64,000 nt of DNA from Tyto alba (lineage: Eukaryota > Chordata > Aves > Strigiformes > Tytonidae), in contig NW_024881313.1 of assembly GCF_018691265.1 (NCBI RefSeq), positions 35,829,518 through 35,893,517 of the forward strand. Direction: 5' to 3'. This document shows positions 1 through 10,848 of the stretch, piece by piece. Every line of letters starts with the position of its first letter. Position 1 is the first letter of the stretch. The notes beneath the pieces were generated by a model that saw nothing but the letters and a program-made list of their open reading frames with translations, was not told the DNA's origin and made no database searches. The position numbers and the translations under genes are program-made.

Positions 1-62
1 CTCCTGGAAGTGCTCGGAAGAGATGTCTCGGTCGGAGCTGGACTTGGGGAGCAAACCTCCAC
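1..62 (+). other. Possible 3' end of an exon (weak)
   Basis: The first 62 bases stay open in the frame holding an ATG at 23 and end at a donor-like site, CAC|GTAAGC, with GT at 63-64. This short piece has several CpGs (around 15-33), unlike the CpG-poor sequence after it, which fits an exon edge. The peptide would read MSRSELDLGSKPP up to the junction. I do not recognise it, and it could equally be a 5' UTR exon or chance. Without the donor, the frame runs on to 268 as an unconvincing 81-codon ORF. The window edge hides any acceptor or promoter. Confidence 0.15.
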
Positions 63-64
63 GT

Positions 65-344
65 AAGCATTTTCCTCGTGGCTCTGAAACGAAAGCAGAA
101 AACAAAACACCCCAGGCTGGAGGACACCACAAGATCTTTCCCTTGGTCCAAGGACCAAAAGAGGTCTCAGTCACATGGAAGATGTTACCCATATGTGACA
201 GAGTGTATGGGAAGCCAAAAGTCACTCTATTTTGTCTTCCAGAACAATATTTTACTCCTGGACAGTGACTGAAGACTTGGTGAGGGCTGTGTGAGGTCTC
301 TGCACTGCCACAGACCATCTGTGTGAATGCAATCAAAGTATTTA
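65..344. other. Gene-free unique sequence
   Basis: I see no recognisable gene, repeat or RNA here. If the donor-like site at 63 is real, this is the start of its intron. Confidence 0.4.
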
Positions 345-495
345 TTTAGCTCTTCTACACTTCAGTCTCCCTGTCTGTAAATAAGAAAGAAAACAACATG
401 TCCCTATGTCACAAGGTTGTTGTGAAGATAAAAGGGTTAAAAGGCAGGTTGACTTAAAGAGGGCTTTATAAAGTGCTGTGGAAAAGTGCAAAGAG
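345..495 (+). mobile_element. MIR/CORE-SINE-like remnant, 3' half
   Basis: The stretch follows the layout of the MIR-type SINE 3' region. A degraded 'cttcagtctccctgtctgta' (about 360) stands where MIR has 'cctcagtttcc(c)catctgta'. It is followed by 'acaaggttgttgtgaagat' at 411-429, matching the MIR hallmark 'acagggttgttgtgaggat'. The tail 'aaagtgctgtggaaaagtgc' (471-490) matches the 'aaagygctttgaaaa' tail shared by MIR and L2. The copy is heavily mutated and lacks a clear tRNA-derived head. Such ancient SINEs are sparse in birds. A related amniote CORE-SINE subfamily is possible, since I cannot assign the subfamily by eye. Confidence 0.6.
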
Positions 496-1484
496 AAATA
501 ATTCCTCTCCAAGGACCTCATCAAGGTCTGGGTTTTCCATCCGAGGCATCTGAAAATCAGGCTGAACCTTTCTGTCTTGAAGGTGTGGGTGGTGGAGACT
601 CGGGCTTCTCGTGGTGGCAGCTCCCCAGCCCAGGGCTGAGCCTCTCCAAGGTGATGCTCAGTGGGCAGAGGGAGTGGCATCCCCCCAGTTCTTGAGGTGC
701 CTCATGGATGGGGAGCAGCAGTGAGACAAACCCATCACCTTTGCTGTTGGGAATTTCATGGCCAAAGCTGGGCAGTTTTGTGCCCTGCTGTAAACGCAGC
801 CATGGGCAGGTTATATTATCCTAAACGATCTGCTCATCAACCCCAGCCTTTGTGGGGTGAAAAAAGGCAACCTCAGGGCACTGTTAACTTTCTGCATTTC
901 CTCTCTTCTAGATAAATCACAAGGATGCTCTGGATTCCAGACCCTGTAGGCTTCTGAGATTCTCATGAAGGGGTTTTGAGGGAGAGCTGTCTCTCATTAT
1001 CAAGGCTGTTTGCATAAAAATAGAAGCACTGGGTCTGATTCCACAAGCTGGGAGCTGCTCTCCTGAATATCTGAATGCCCTCAGGTCCCATTGGGGCACT
1101 TGGTATCTGGAGGGGTTGAGCCCTCTATGTTCCTTACAACTCTGTACAGGCGTTTTGTGTGGGGAAGGGGGAGGCTGTATCAGAAAGAAGCAGCGGGGCA
1201 ACTGTAAGAGGCAAGAGGTAATGACCCATGCTGGGAAGCAGCCAAGAGAACAGAAATAGCATATGGAAAAGGCTCGTTGAACGCAATGTATATTGCTGAT
1301 TCCTAGGAATAATCAGCAACACCTCTTTACATGCTGCATTTTTTAGCAGAAATTGAGAATAAAACATCCTCTTTGCTGAGACAGCAGAGTCCACAATTCA
1401 TTTCCTTCACAGACAGCTTCTATCAGTTACAGGTATATTGTATGATATTTTCCCAACTTCTTTGCTTGGGATAAATGCCATGAT
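496..1484. other. Gene-free unique sequence
   Basis: No gene or clear repeat is seen. A polypyrimidine-AG acceptor look-alike ends at about 911, but the frames after it close quickly and nothing recognisable is encoded. Confidence 0.4.
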
Positions 1485-1600
1485 CCCCTTTTTAGCAGTG
1501 CGGAAACTGAGGAACAGTTAGTTCAACTACTTTGCCCTTGGCCTTAGACCTTGTCAGTGGCAGAGCTGAGACAAAGGCTCAGGAGCTACAAGTACTGCTG
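1485..1600 (-). mobile_element. MIR-like SINE core, reverse orientation
   Basis: Read on the plus strand this is the reverse complement of the MIR core. 'ggaaactgagga' sits at 1502-1513, then a degraded 'ttgcccttggcc' at 1532-1543 (MIR: 'ttgcccaaggtc'). Next come 'cagtggcagagctgag' at 1555-1570 (MIR: 'agtggcagagccggga') and 'ctcaggagc'. Order and spacing agree with the family, which supports real descent rather than chance. It lies about 1 kb from another MIR-like remnant in the opposite orientation. It is an old, inactive fossil with no sign of function beyond possible exaptation. Confidence 0.65.
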
Positions 1601-4250
1601 CAGCTTTATTCCTGTGCTGTGTCAGAAAATATTATCTCTCACTTTGACGCATCCAGATTTTCTTGACATATATTGCTGAAATTGCTGAGAGAGGCATTTA
1701 TTTCAAAGTTCAGCACATTATACGTAGGGAGAGAGAAGTTGAGTAACTGGAAAAATCAACTTGGAGTTGCATCACCAGGAGCCAGAATGTTTGTTTAGTC
1801 CTTTGTGAGATGAAGCAAGCTCCAGTTTGGCCTCATCCAAGCATGATTAGCCAAGAGATAAGGAAGGGTATCTGTACAGGTCCCTGAAACTGAGCAATTT
1901 CAGGCATGGATATATTTGTAAAGTAGGAAGGGGGGTGGAGAATATTAGTCTCTTCCCCATCTGACCTAGCAGACAGTCATATTGGCTCTAAGACACAGCT
2001 TTCAAAATGATCAGTCCCTCCCATAAGTTATGTTGCTCCACTTCCCCCAATTCCCATCCTTCCCCAACCTATGATTGCAGTAAATTATAAACAAAGGGAC
2101 TTTGCAATAAAAACCCAGCCCAATAAGATCAAAGGCAACTTTTATCTCCCATTTTCTTTGGGGTCCAAAACTCACAAGAGCACAGCTGCTGGCCTGAGGT
2201 TGTAGCTGTATTGCTCCCAGATGATAAAATAGCCGTGGCTTCAGGGTCCTCTGTGTTAGCTTAAGATAAGATGCTTACCTCCTTCCAACCCAAGCAAAAC
2301 TGTTCACTAAACTGTCCATCCACTGTCCCTGTTTCCTGTCCCAGCACAGGATGATGCAGGAGAGCAAAACAAGGAAATTCTCCAAGACTGGTGATTTTTG
2401 CTTGCTGTTCCACAGTGACAGCTGACCTTGCTGGTATTCCTGACTTCATTTCATTTCACATCTCACATCATGCCCTCCAGTGCATTCTGCACCACCCAGG
2501 GTAAAACTTGGATGGCCTTTAAATCACTTTTGGCCTTTTAAAGACCTGCAGTGTAAATGGCAAAGTGAAAATCCTTCTGTGCAGTCTGGGGTTTTAGGGG
2601 CTTTTCTTCAAAAGCTGTGATTTTGTTGGTGTCTAAGAAATTAGCTTCTTACATGCCCCATATCTAGCCTGATCCTTTCTCAGGTTTGCCAAAGAAATTT
2701 CATCTAGATGCATTTAGAGGTGAACAGTTGTAATGAGCAAGGACTAATCTCTCCTAGTCAAAAATCTACGTGGCTGACATTTAAATTCACCTCAGAAAAA
2801 CACAGCGAAAGAAAAGTTACCACCTGTCATCTCTTTGGGGATAAAAAACAGAAGGGACAGTTCTGGATTCCAGGAGCAATCACAAGTGAGAAGTAATGCT
2901 CGGGACTATTTAGCCTTTTTCAGCCTGCAGCCTTGGCTGGGGAAATCAGTGGACTTGGCAGTGTTGCTGAAACCATGTTCAGAAGAAAGAGTCCAAGAAG
3001 AAAAGCAATTAAAAATCAAGTGGTCCTGTGCCTGACCGCTGGAGGCTGCTTTCTTCTGGCTCTGTTCATCATGGCTGAGCTGTAACACCAGTGCTGACCC
3101 TCCTGCCCTTGCACCTCTCCCAAATCCTCATTAACCTCATCACCCCAGCATCTCTGTCTGCCCCTTGGAGGAACAATGATTGCACAGGCTCCATGTCCTA
3201 AGGGAATCAAGATAAAACCAATTCAAGTCTCAGAGAAATCCTGACATTTAAGAAAGAAGAAAGCGCAGATCACATTGGCCAAACTCCACAATTTCTTCAA
3301 ACTCTTTCAGCCATTTTTAACATTGCACTTTCCTGCTCTGAACTCTGGCTTTAGAGCCATGAATTTTCCTCCTTTTCTCAATTCTGGACACCAGTTTTTG
3401 GATTTGAGGATGGCTGTATGATGAAACTGCTGCCAGATATCCAACCACTGCCCTGGGGTAGTAAATGGACATTCGTTTGAAAGAAGACCAGTTGCTGGTA
3501 ATCATTCACCACAGATATACCCTCTGTCTGGGAGCTCACAGAGGAGACTTGAAAGATGCCAAAGCAACAAAACTTTGGGTTCTCAGCTCTGATATAAGCA
3601 AACCCAGCTAATTTTATTTCTTAGAACTGTTAAAATACAGACATTTCAGATGGGGAAGGGAAATATCTCGCTTTCCCGGAAAAAAGTTTGCACTGACTTC
3701 CTCCTCCCTTGGATCACTGACTTTTCTTAGTAGCAGTCTCCTCCTGTGACAGGGCAGAGACATTGGTGGCTCCGATCACTTTCCTCTCAGCAAAAAGCAG
3801 GGCTTTGTCGACTGATGACAGCTGATCTGATTTTGAAGTTGTTCCCTTTTAGGCACAGGCATCATCTTGTGCAGCACCTTGCATGGTGGCGGTCCATGAA
3901 GTGAGCTAATCTTCATTAGCCTCAAACATGTTAAAAAGAAATGTGAATTTGAAGAACAATGAACATTGTCGTGAACTTGCTCTGGGCTTTCTGAGGCAGT
4001 TGGCTTGGCCTTAGCTGTGCCATCTCTTGCTGCCTAAGGGAAAGCTGCAGACACAAGCTGAAATCTTGGCTCCTTGCTGGCTGTGCAGCACCCATGAGTC
4101 CCTCCTCCCAGATCTCTACTTGCAGACACACTGCCTCCATCTCAGCTCCCAGAGCACCTGAGATACCTCCAGGCTCTGCTTTATACCAAAACTCATCTTC
4201 CAGGTGAAAGGATGTGCTCCACGAAACTTGAAAAATTACCTTCTTTCTGC
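1601..4250. other. Gene-free unique sequence
   Basis: No gene is seen. The part at about 2070-2200 is AT-rich with several TAAA/ATAA motifs and could be a short conserved non-coding element, but I can only judge composition. All open frames here are shorter than 120 codons and unrecognisable. Confidence 0.35.
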
Positions 4251-4268
4251 ATTTATTAATTAATAAAT
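4251..4268. repeat. 18-bp perfect AT palindrome
   Basis: The 18 bases read identically on both strands (attta ttaattaat aaat, centred on TTAA) with a TAATTA core at 4257-4262. A second perfect palindrome of 14 bases (tatataattatata) lies 330 bp downstream at 4598-4611. Such sites can be homeodomain dimer sites, cruciform-prone spots or chance in AT-rich DNA. Confidence 0.85.
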
Positions 4269-4597
4269 CTATCAATCAGTTAAACACAACTATTACTCCC
4301 CATGTGGTGAGGGGAACCAACCCCATGTGAATGGAGATTGTTCAATCAGGACAAGGGATTTTTTTATGAAAAGGAAGCTGCGGGTGTGATTTCTTTCTCC
4401 TCTTGACCTTGGGAGACCTTTACCTACATTTATTTCTCAGACCTGAATTAGTACCATAATAACACAGGGCTGGAAAATTATACTTAAACCTCCCAGCTAT
4501 TTCTGGGTTACAGAGGCTCTTTCTTTTTTTCAGTCTAACCTAGTTTTCCAGTGGAACATTCCCAGCCTCTACAAAGAGACATCCCAGTTTTCCTTCC

Positions 4598-4611
4598 TAT
4601 ATAATTATATA
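4598..4611. repeat. 14-bp perfect AT palindrome
   Basis: The sequence tatataattatata equals its own reverse complement. No gene or promoter is seen beside it, so a TATA-box role is unsupported. Confidence 0.8.
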
Positions 4612-7600
4612 AAATCTGGCCTATATTCGTGCCCTTTTGCTCAGTCGCCTTTAATGTCAGCAAGGGATGCTGCTTTCTTTGGAGAGGTAAAGAGCTGGAG
4701 GAAAGATTGACACTTCACCCCTGCTTCTGCCCTGAAAATGGGCTGGATAAAAGTCCTCATCACAGTCTGTGAAGACTTTTATTAGTGTGTGGTTGGCTGT
4801 GATTCACTTGTCAAAATCAAATTACGTCCCATCACCATGAGGGTCCCATGGCTGTAAATGTGAACAAACTGTCACTGCTCCATGGGATGGGGTGAAGATC
4901 TGGGGAAGGTCCTTGAGAGAGAGAGTGGTGCCATCATGGTACAGGATGGGCTTTTCTCTCCACCGCACAAACAGGGATGAAACTGCTGAGTAAAGTTTAA
5001 AATCTCAGCAAACTTGTGATGATTTGTTCCCTGCCTTTGCAGGTTGATTGGTTTAGAAAAAGAAAATAAAACGATTAAAAGGGGGGGGGGGAAGCTCTCT
5101 ATTGCTATATCTTGTAGGGCAGAGAGCAAACCCAGAGTGCTCAAGGCTGTAGTCCTCCAATTGTTAAAAATTGCAGGTCTTAAAACCTAATTCAATTCCT
5201 TTTTAATCTTGTAGGTGCCACGAAATAAATATTTACAGGGGGGGAGGGTTTGTTTGCTTCTTTGTTTTTTTTTGTTGTTTTTTTCCAGGGTAATGAAGAG
5301 AAATGAAGGTTAGGGGATATTCATCCACCACAACATATTATCCCATTCCAAGGAGATCTTCATTTTCTGGACACACAGGAACTTCTCCCTGGGAGAAATC
5401 CCAGGGGAGGTACTGGGCATCTGCAGACCTCCGCATCAGTCACTTCCAGCTTTGGTCTCATTTCCTTCATAACACCAGTGTCAGGAGAAAAGTAGATTCA
5501 AAGCATTGTCTTTTCCAGCCTCAGCCAGATCTTTCTGCTGCTTTCAAGGGGTTTTGAGTCAGGCCGTACTTCTCCAAATCAGCAAAACTAAAGTTTGACA
5601 GAATCAACGCCTCGTGCGATCAGAAAATATCTGCAGAGCTAGTGATGACTAAGAAAGTCTGCCTGGCCCCTTGCCAGGCCTTGCTGGGCAGGAGCAAGAA
5701 ACCCCGAGCTCTGTGCTGGGCAGATGGGAAGAGATGGGGACTTTTACATAGTCAGAGTGGCTTTTTATTTTGCCAGGCTTTTGCTGAGTAGTCTTGAACT
5801 GTCACCTCCAGCAAGGAGCTGGTACTGGATGGAGGGGAGTGGGTTTTCTTTGCCACGGTGCTGACTTCGCTTTGCAACTCAGCCATGGGGCAAGGGAGGC
5901 TTGTCTGGCTCCACGGTCTCCTGAGTCATTTTATTTCAGTGCCATGAGAGACAATAAAACAGGACCCAGACCACAGCAGTAATGCTGAGCCCGGTGCTCT
6001 CTCCAGAAACACTGGGCTCTGCTCACCCTTGGCTGGGGGCCCCCGAAGTCTGGACACTTCTGTCCTGGGTTGAAACAGCCCTTTCTTAACTTGTTACTGG
6101 CAGCCCCCAAAATCTGAGAAACCATGAGTCAAAATAATGGACAAATTCCTTCAACTAACTGTTTTTCATTAAAAAAAAAAAATTAAAAAAATAAAAGGAA
6201 ATTAAAAGAAAATGGGATTGTAGGGTGTTTTGCATCTCTGGTTCCTGCCCACAGCAGGCATCTGTGCCCCTTGCCTTGCATGGGAAGCTTGGTCTGATGC
6301 CAACCCACCTGAGATCAAGTGATACGAGTGGAAAATGTGAAGTCTGCTTAAGGATGGGGGGAATGGGTGAGGAACACCCTTTCCTGGAATGGGACACACC
6401 AGACTATTTTGGACTTTTTTACTATATTACACAGTTCCCTCTACAGGTCGCAGCAAGAAACACTGGTCATCCTGGGGATGAGTGATGTGGTGGGAAAGAA
6501 ACGCAAATAAAGGCAATAAAAAGTTAGTAGCTGGCTGACGAAGGGGCTTTGAGTCTGGCTGGGAGAAGGTTTGCTCAGCTGGTTTTCAGGTTGACTTGGA
6601 GAAATCCCTACTAAAGCTTTAGTTTTGGTTTTAGGATTATAATATCCCCATTTTTCATAGATCAGACTGGATGCTGACCAAGGCATGGTGATCTTACACC
6701 TCAAGTACTACCATAATATAGAAAATCATTATTATGATTAGTAATAATTATAATAGGAATCTACTCTGAGGCTTTTGACCATCACTGTGGGACAATTAAT
6801 GGTTGACAATCAGTTAAATCCCTTTGCACCTATTTCCTTCCTGCAGGCAGACTCACACTTTTGTGAGGAATTTGAAGGATGCACCAGCAAAAGACCTGAG
6901 AAAACACAACACCATCATGGAGGTGTGAATCTTTCCACCTGGTGCTTGGCAGGGTGCTTGTGTTGCCACCTCCCCAGCCACCTCACGCTTCAGCAAAGGC
7001 TGTAAACTTGACTGATGACAGCAGCTGGAAAAATTCAGCCCACCCAAGAAAAAAAGGCACCTTTGCAAGCAGAGAGGTCAACATGAGGCAGGCATCTGGT
7101 TCTCCATGGGCATCTAACTCTCCTTGGCCCCAGTGAAAATCCCAGCCTTGGTGGGCAGCAAATAGCTGAGTCTGCCTGTAGCACCGACTTCCACCAAACC
7201 TTATCATGGATGAACACAGAAAGTTGTGTTTCATCTGACACCAAGGCATATATTGTATTTTTAGATTGGGCAAGTTGCTTAATGGACTTAACCAACACAG
7301 AGCACACAGTTGTAGGTTTGCTTGTGTTGTACTCCCAGCCATGTTATAAGACAAGGGACACATTCAGCACAGTGCTCTGCGTCCTTTAGTGGAGCTCAGC
7401 TCACAGAACACATATTTCTCAGGGTGACAAGTCCTCTCTACATCTTTAGGGGTCTTTAGCATAATCAGAAATGTATTCTTTCTCTTCCTTCAGTGGAAAA
7501 TTAGATCTAATCGTGATTTGGCTGAAAGCAGGTGGAAACTAAAAAAAAAAATTCTCCCTAATAGTTTCCCAACATCGGCAAACAGGAATTGGTTGTACTG

Positions 7601-8958
7601 CAGCATGAAGTATCTGGTTTCCCAACTGTTTTGGCAAGCGAACAGTCACTTAGTCAAAGAAGTAATCGTTCCTTGAAAAAGAGGGTCAGTGGAAATTTTT
7701 GGAGTACTCCTTTCCACCTATCTGTCCCCTAGCTTTATGACCTGGGCTGCTTACTAGTGTACACAGTGGTCAGCTCACGGGGAGGTTAAGGGAGGGGAGG
7801 TCTGTCCCCTTTCCCACTGCGCCTCGTGGTGCGGTTGCTGTCAGCTGTACCGCAAAGCCCCAGCTGCTCGGCTCCTCCTCCCTCCTCAAACCTGGGTCTG
7901 CATTCTGATTTGTTTTGAGGTGAATACCCCATCACTTAGGGGCTGCTTAGGGAAAGGTGTAATACATAAAAAGTGTCTCATCCATTGAGTTATCATCCAG
8001 CAAACACCAGCTTATAGATGTCCTACACCAGGTCTGTGTCCAGACCAGTATGTTCAAGAGCCACTGCTGTACTCTTACCACCCATAAATTTATCTATACT
8101 TAGGTCCAGCTGTACTCTGTAACCTCCAAGACAGCTGGCACTGAGTTGCACAGGTCAGTTATTTTTCTTGTGTGTAAAATCCAGCCTGGTCCTTATCTGC
8201 ACTTTGCTAAACCTCCTCCTAATCATAAAACACTGGCAGCAACCAGCCGAGTGCTTGCGGCAGTGTTTGGAGCCAGCTCTCCTACTACAAAGGGCTCGTC
8301 TTTCTGCAAGAATGACCACAGTCTGTTTAGAGAAGCGCTATAAATTTATACCACAAATAATTACAGTGATACTATAACTCTGAAAAGAAATCCATGAAGT
8401 GTATTTTGCGATGACATTTCTTTGATTATTCTTAATTGCATTTGACTCACCAATGCAGACTCCAAATTAATGAGCTCTTATGGTACCATGGAGCCTGGTT
8501 TATAAACTTAGACAGCAACCAAAACAGTCATGATAATGAACCACACGATGGTGACTCTTTTCCCCCTCGGCTCTCCCTTTTCTTCCCACCTACCTCCCAA
8601 CTTGCAGCAAGAGCAAGGCTGTCCGCTTGGCTTGCTGTGATGGATTTCAATTCCCCGGACCATCCTCAGTATTTGCTTTCAAAAGACTAATGTTTTGGAG
8701 GAATTATTAAAGAAGAAAAACAGGCTGGCTCTCACTTGCTGTCTCTTGCCTTGCACTTTGATGGCAGGCATTTTTCAGCAGGGATTGTCCCCTCTGTGTG
8801 TTTGCATTACTCCTGGCAGGCTGCAGCCCTTGCCTAGGATGGGACATAAGCAATTAAACACAATCAATAATGCCTATCCTGAACTTTAAAGCATACTTTA
8901 TTCTTGCAGAGCAGGACAGAACAATACACACTGATAATCCCTCACAGCTGTTGCACAG
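4612..8958. other. Gene-free unique sequence with short tracts
   Basis: No gene is seen. The stretch holds an 11-base G run at 5081-5091, an A/T-rich patch at about 6169-6215 and an ATT-rich patch at about 6705-6760. A 12-bp palindrome (tataaatttata) lies at 8339-8350. Open frames reach about 126 codons and are unrecognisable. Confidence 0.4.
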
Positions 8959-9007
8959 CTTTTCTTTCTTTCTTTCTTTCTTTTTTTTTTTTTTTTTTTT
9001 TTTTTTT
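8959..9007. repeat. (TTTC)n followed by poly-T
   Basis: About five TTTC units run directly into about 27 consecutive T at 8981-9007. On the minus strand this is poly-A followed by GAAA repeats, resembling a decayed retroposon tail. I see no recognisable body upstream on that strand, so it is annotated only as a simple repeat. Confidence 0.9.
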
Positions 9008-10440
9008 CCTGTTAAAATCTGAAGCTGGACAACACCCTGCATTTGCCAAGAGCGGAGCTGAGTCGCGGGAAGGTGAGGGGTGCCACCGGCAGCCGAGGAG
9101 CACCCCTCAGGTCCCAAGCCCTGCACCTCCCACCACTGCTGGGAGCACCAGCTGACAGTGAAGTAGAAAACTGAAATTTTTACAGATTCTTTTTTTTTTT
9201 TCACCGGAGTTCAGTGACAAAGAGGATTTAGTGCCATCTCTCAGAGGACACCCGTGCCCAAGCCCTCTTGGGAAAAGGAGATGAGGAAGCTCATGTGTCC
9301 CTCATGAACCTCTGGGCTGGTGTCCTAAATTGTGCTGCGCAACTGGGAACACCCTTTTTTCTCGGGACTGTACAGCACCTAGCACAGGCACGGTTTGCAG
9401 CCAGTGGTTTGTCAGGTAATGGGCGTAAAATAGCAATTCCTGGAGCCCTGTTTCCCACTGCATTCCCTGGAAGTTAGCCTGGCTTCCACAACCTTCCTTA
9501 TTTTGGATGAGCCCTGCCTTTCAGATGAGTTTGTCATCCTGGTCATCGAAGTTTCTAATCTCTGCCTTGTTTGAAGGAAAACCGAGAGGTATCATACGCA
9601 AGGGGAAACACTGTGGGTTTGGTTTTCTTTATTGTCTGAACCCTGTAAACAGGTTCCAGACACAAATAATTATTTGTAAGTCACGTTCCTCTATCTCAGA
9701 GGAACCGTTTCTGTTCTGCAACCTTTTGCTGATGCAGCAAAATAAGAAAAACAGCCTGAAGGGGAGAAGCAAACATCCCAGGCTCCTCTTCCTAACCCAG
9801 AGAAAGCTCTGAGTGAGAACAGCTGCTCAGCAGAAGTCTCTCTGAACAAGAGTGGTTTAAATTAGTAGGATTCTGGCTAATTAAAAGACTATAAAGACAT
9901 AATTAAAAGAACTGAGACCAAGCTATATTAAATTAGTCTGCCAGCCGCCTTCCGAGCCATCGCAGAAGGATGCAGATGGCTGGGTGCACCTCACAAGTCC
10001 AAAGCACCTCAGTGCCCTGAACACAGCGGCCAGAGCAAGAGCTGGTGATGGGGTGGACCTGCTGGGGAGGTCTAGGGAAGGGGCTGCCAGGGCGAGGACA
10101 GCCCCAAAGCAATCCCCCCCCCCAGGCCAGAGCCAGGAGAAAAGGGATCTGCCCTGATACAAAGCCAGTCTCCCAGGAAGGTGACAAATGGAGCGGGGGT
10201 TCAGCCCCCAGGATAATTTTGTCCCTCCCGCATCACTGCTCTCCTTGTGCTCCCACAAGGATAGGAGTCGTGGTGGTGGTGGTGGTAAATCCTCGATTAA
10301 AGCACCCTGCTGCTCGCAAATGAGCTCAGAGGCACTGGCGGCCCAGGGGCCATCCACAGCTCCTTGATGCCTCGGGGATGGCTGCAAAGACATCAGCATT
10401 CCAGCAAGAGCGTTGGGGAGTACAGCCAAAGGGGGCTGTG
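9008..10440. other. Gene-free unique sequence
   Basis: No gene is seen. A short (TGG)n run lies at 10271-10286, and an 11-base T run lies within 9190-9201. This stretch and the purine tract after it carry a long minus-strand open frame that I reject as coding. Confidence 0.4.
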
Positions 10441-10848
10441 GGAAGAGAGAAAGGGGGAGGAAGGAGCAAGAAAAAAGAGGGAGAGAGAGAGAGAGAGAAA
10501 AGAGAGAGAGCGACACACAAAGAGGAAAAGAAGACAAAATGAGAAAGATGAGAGAGAAAAAAAGACAAAGACAGAAAAGAAAAAGGATGAGAAAAAGAGG
10601 AAGAAAAGTGAAAAAGAACAATAATAATAATAATAAAAAGAATAAGAAAGAGAAATATAAAAAGGAAAAGAAAAAGAAAGAGAAAGAAATAAGACAGAGA
10701 AAGAAAGATAAAAAAGGAGAGAAATAAATTGAAAGAAAAAGAAAAATAAAAATAGAAGGAAGGAAAGAGAAAAAGAGAAAGACACAAAGAAAAAGAAAGA
10801 GAGAAGAAGAAAAATAAATTGAAAGAGGAAAGAAATAGCAAAGGGGCT
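10441..10848. repeat. About 400-bp purine-rich (GA/GAAA) tract
   Basis: The plus strand is almost entirely A and G over about 400 bp. Subsections are (GA)n at about 10479-10510, mixed GAAA/GGAA units throughout, and (AAT)n at 10620-10635, with only scattered C and T. It is a degenerate polypurine microsatellite mosaic and could adopt triplex (H-DNA) structure where mirror-symmetric. On the minus strand it produces long Phe/Leu/Ser-rich open frames, including one of 420 codons over 9923-11185. Those are a by-product of the skew, since poly-pyrimidine codons contain no stops. Confidence 0.95.

Noticed and set aside
8959..9007. Poly-T/TTTC as the tail of a minus-strand processed retrocopy
   Set aside because: No recognisable gene-derived body or target duplication is visible. 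CR1 machinery in birds does not normally use poly-A templates, so simple-repeat expansion is likelier.
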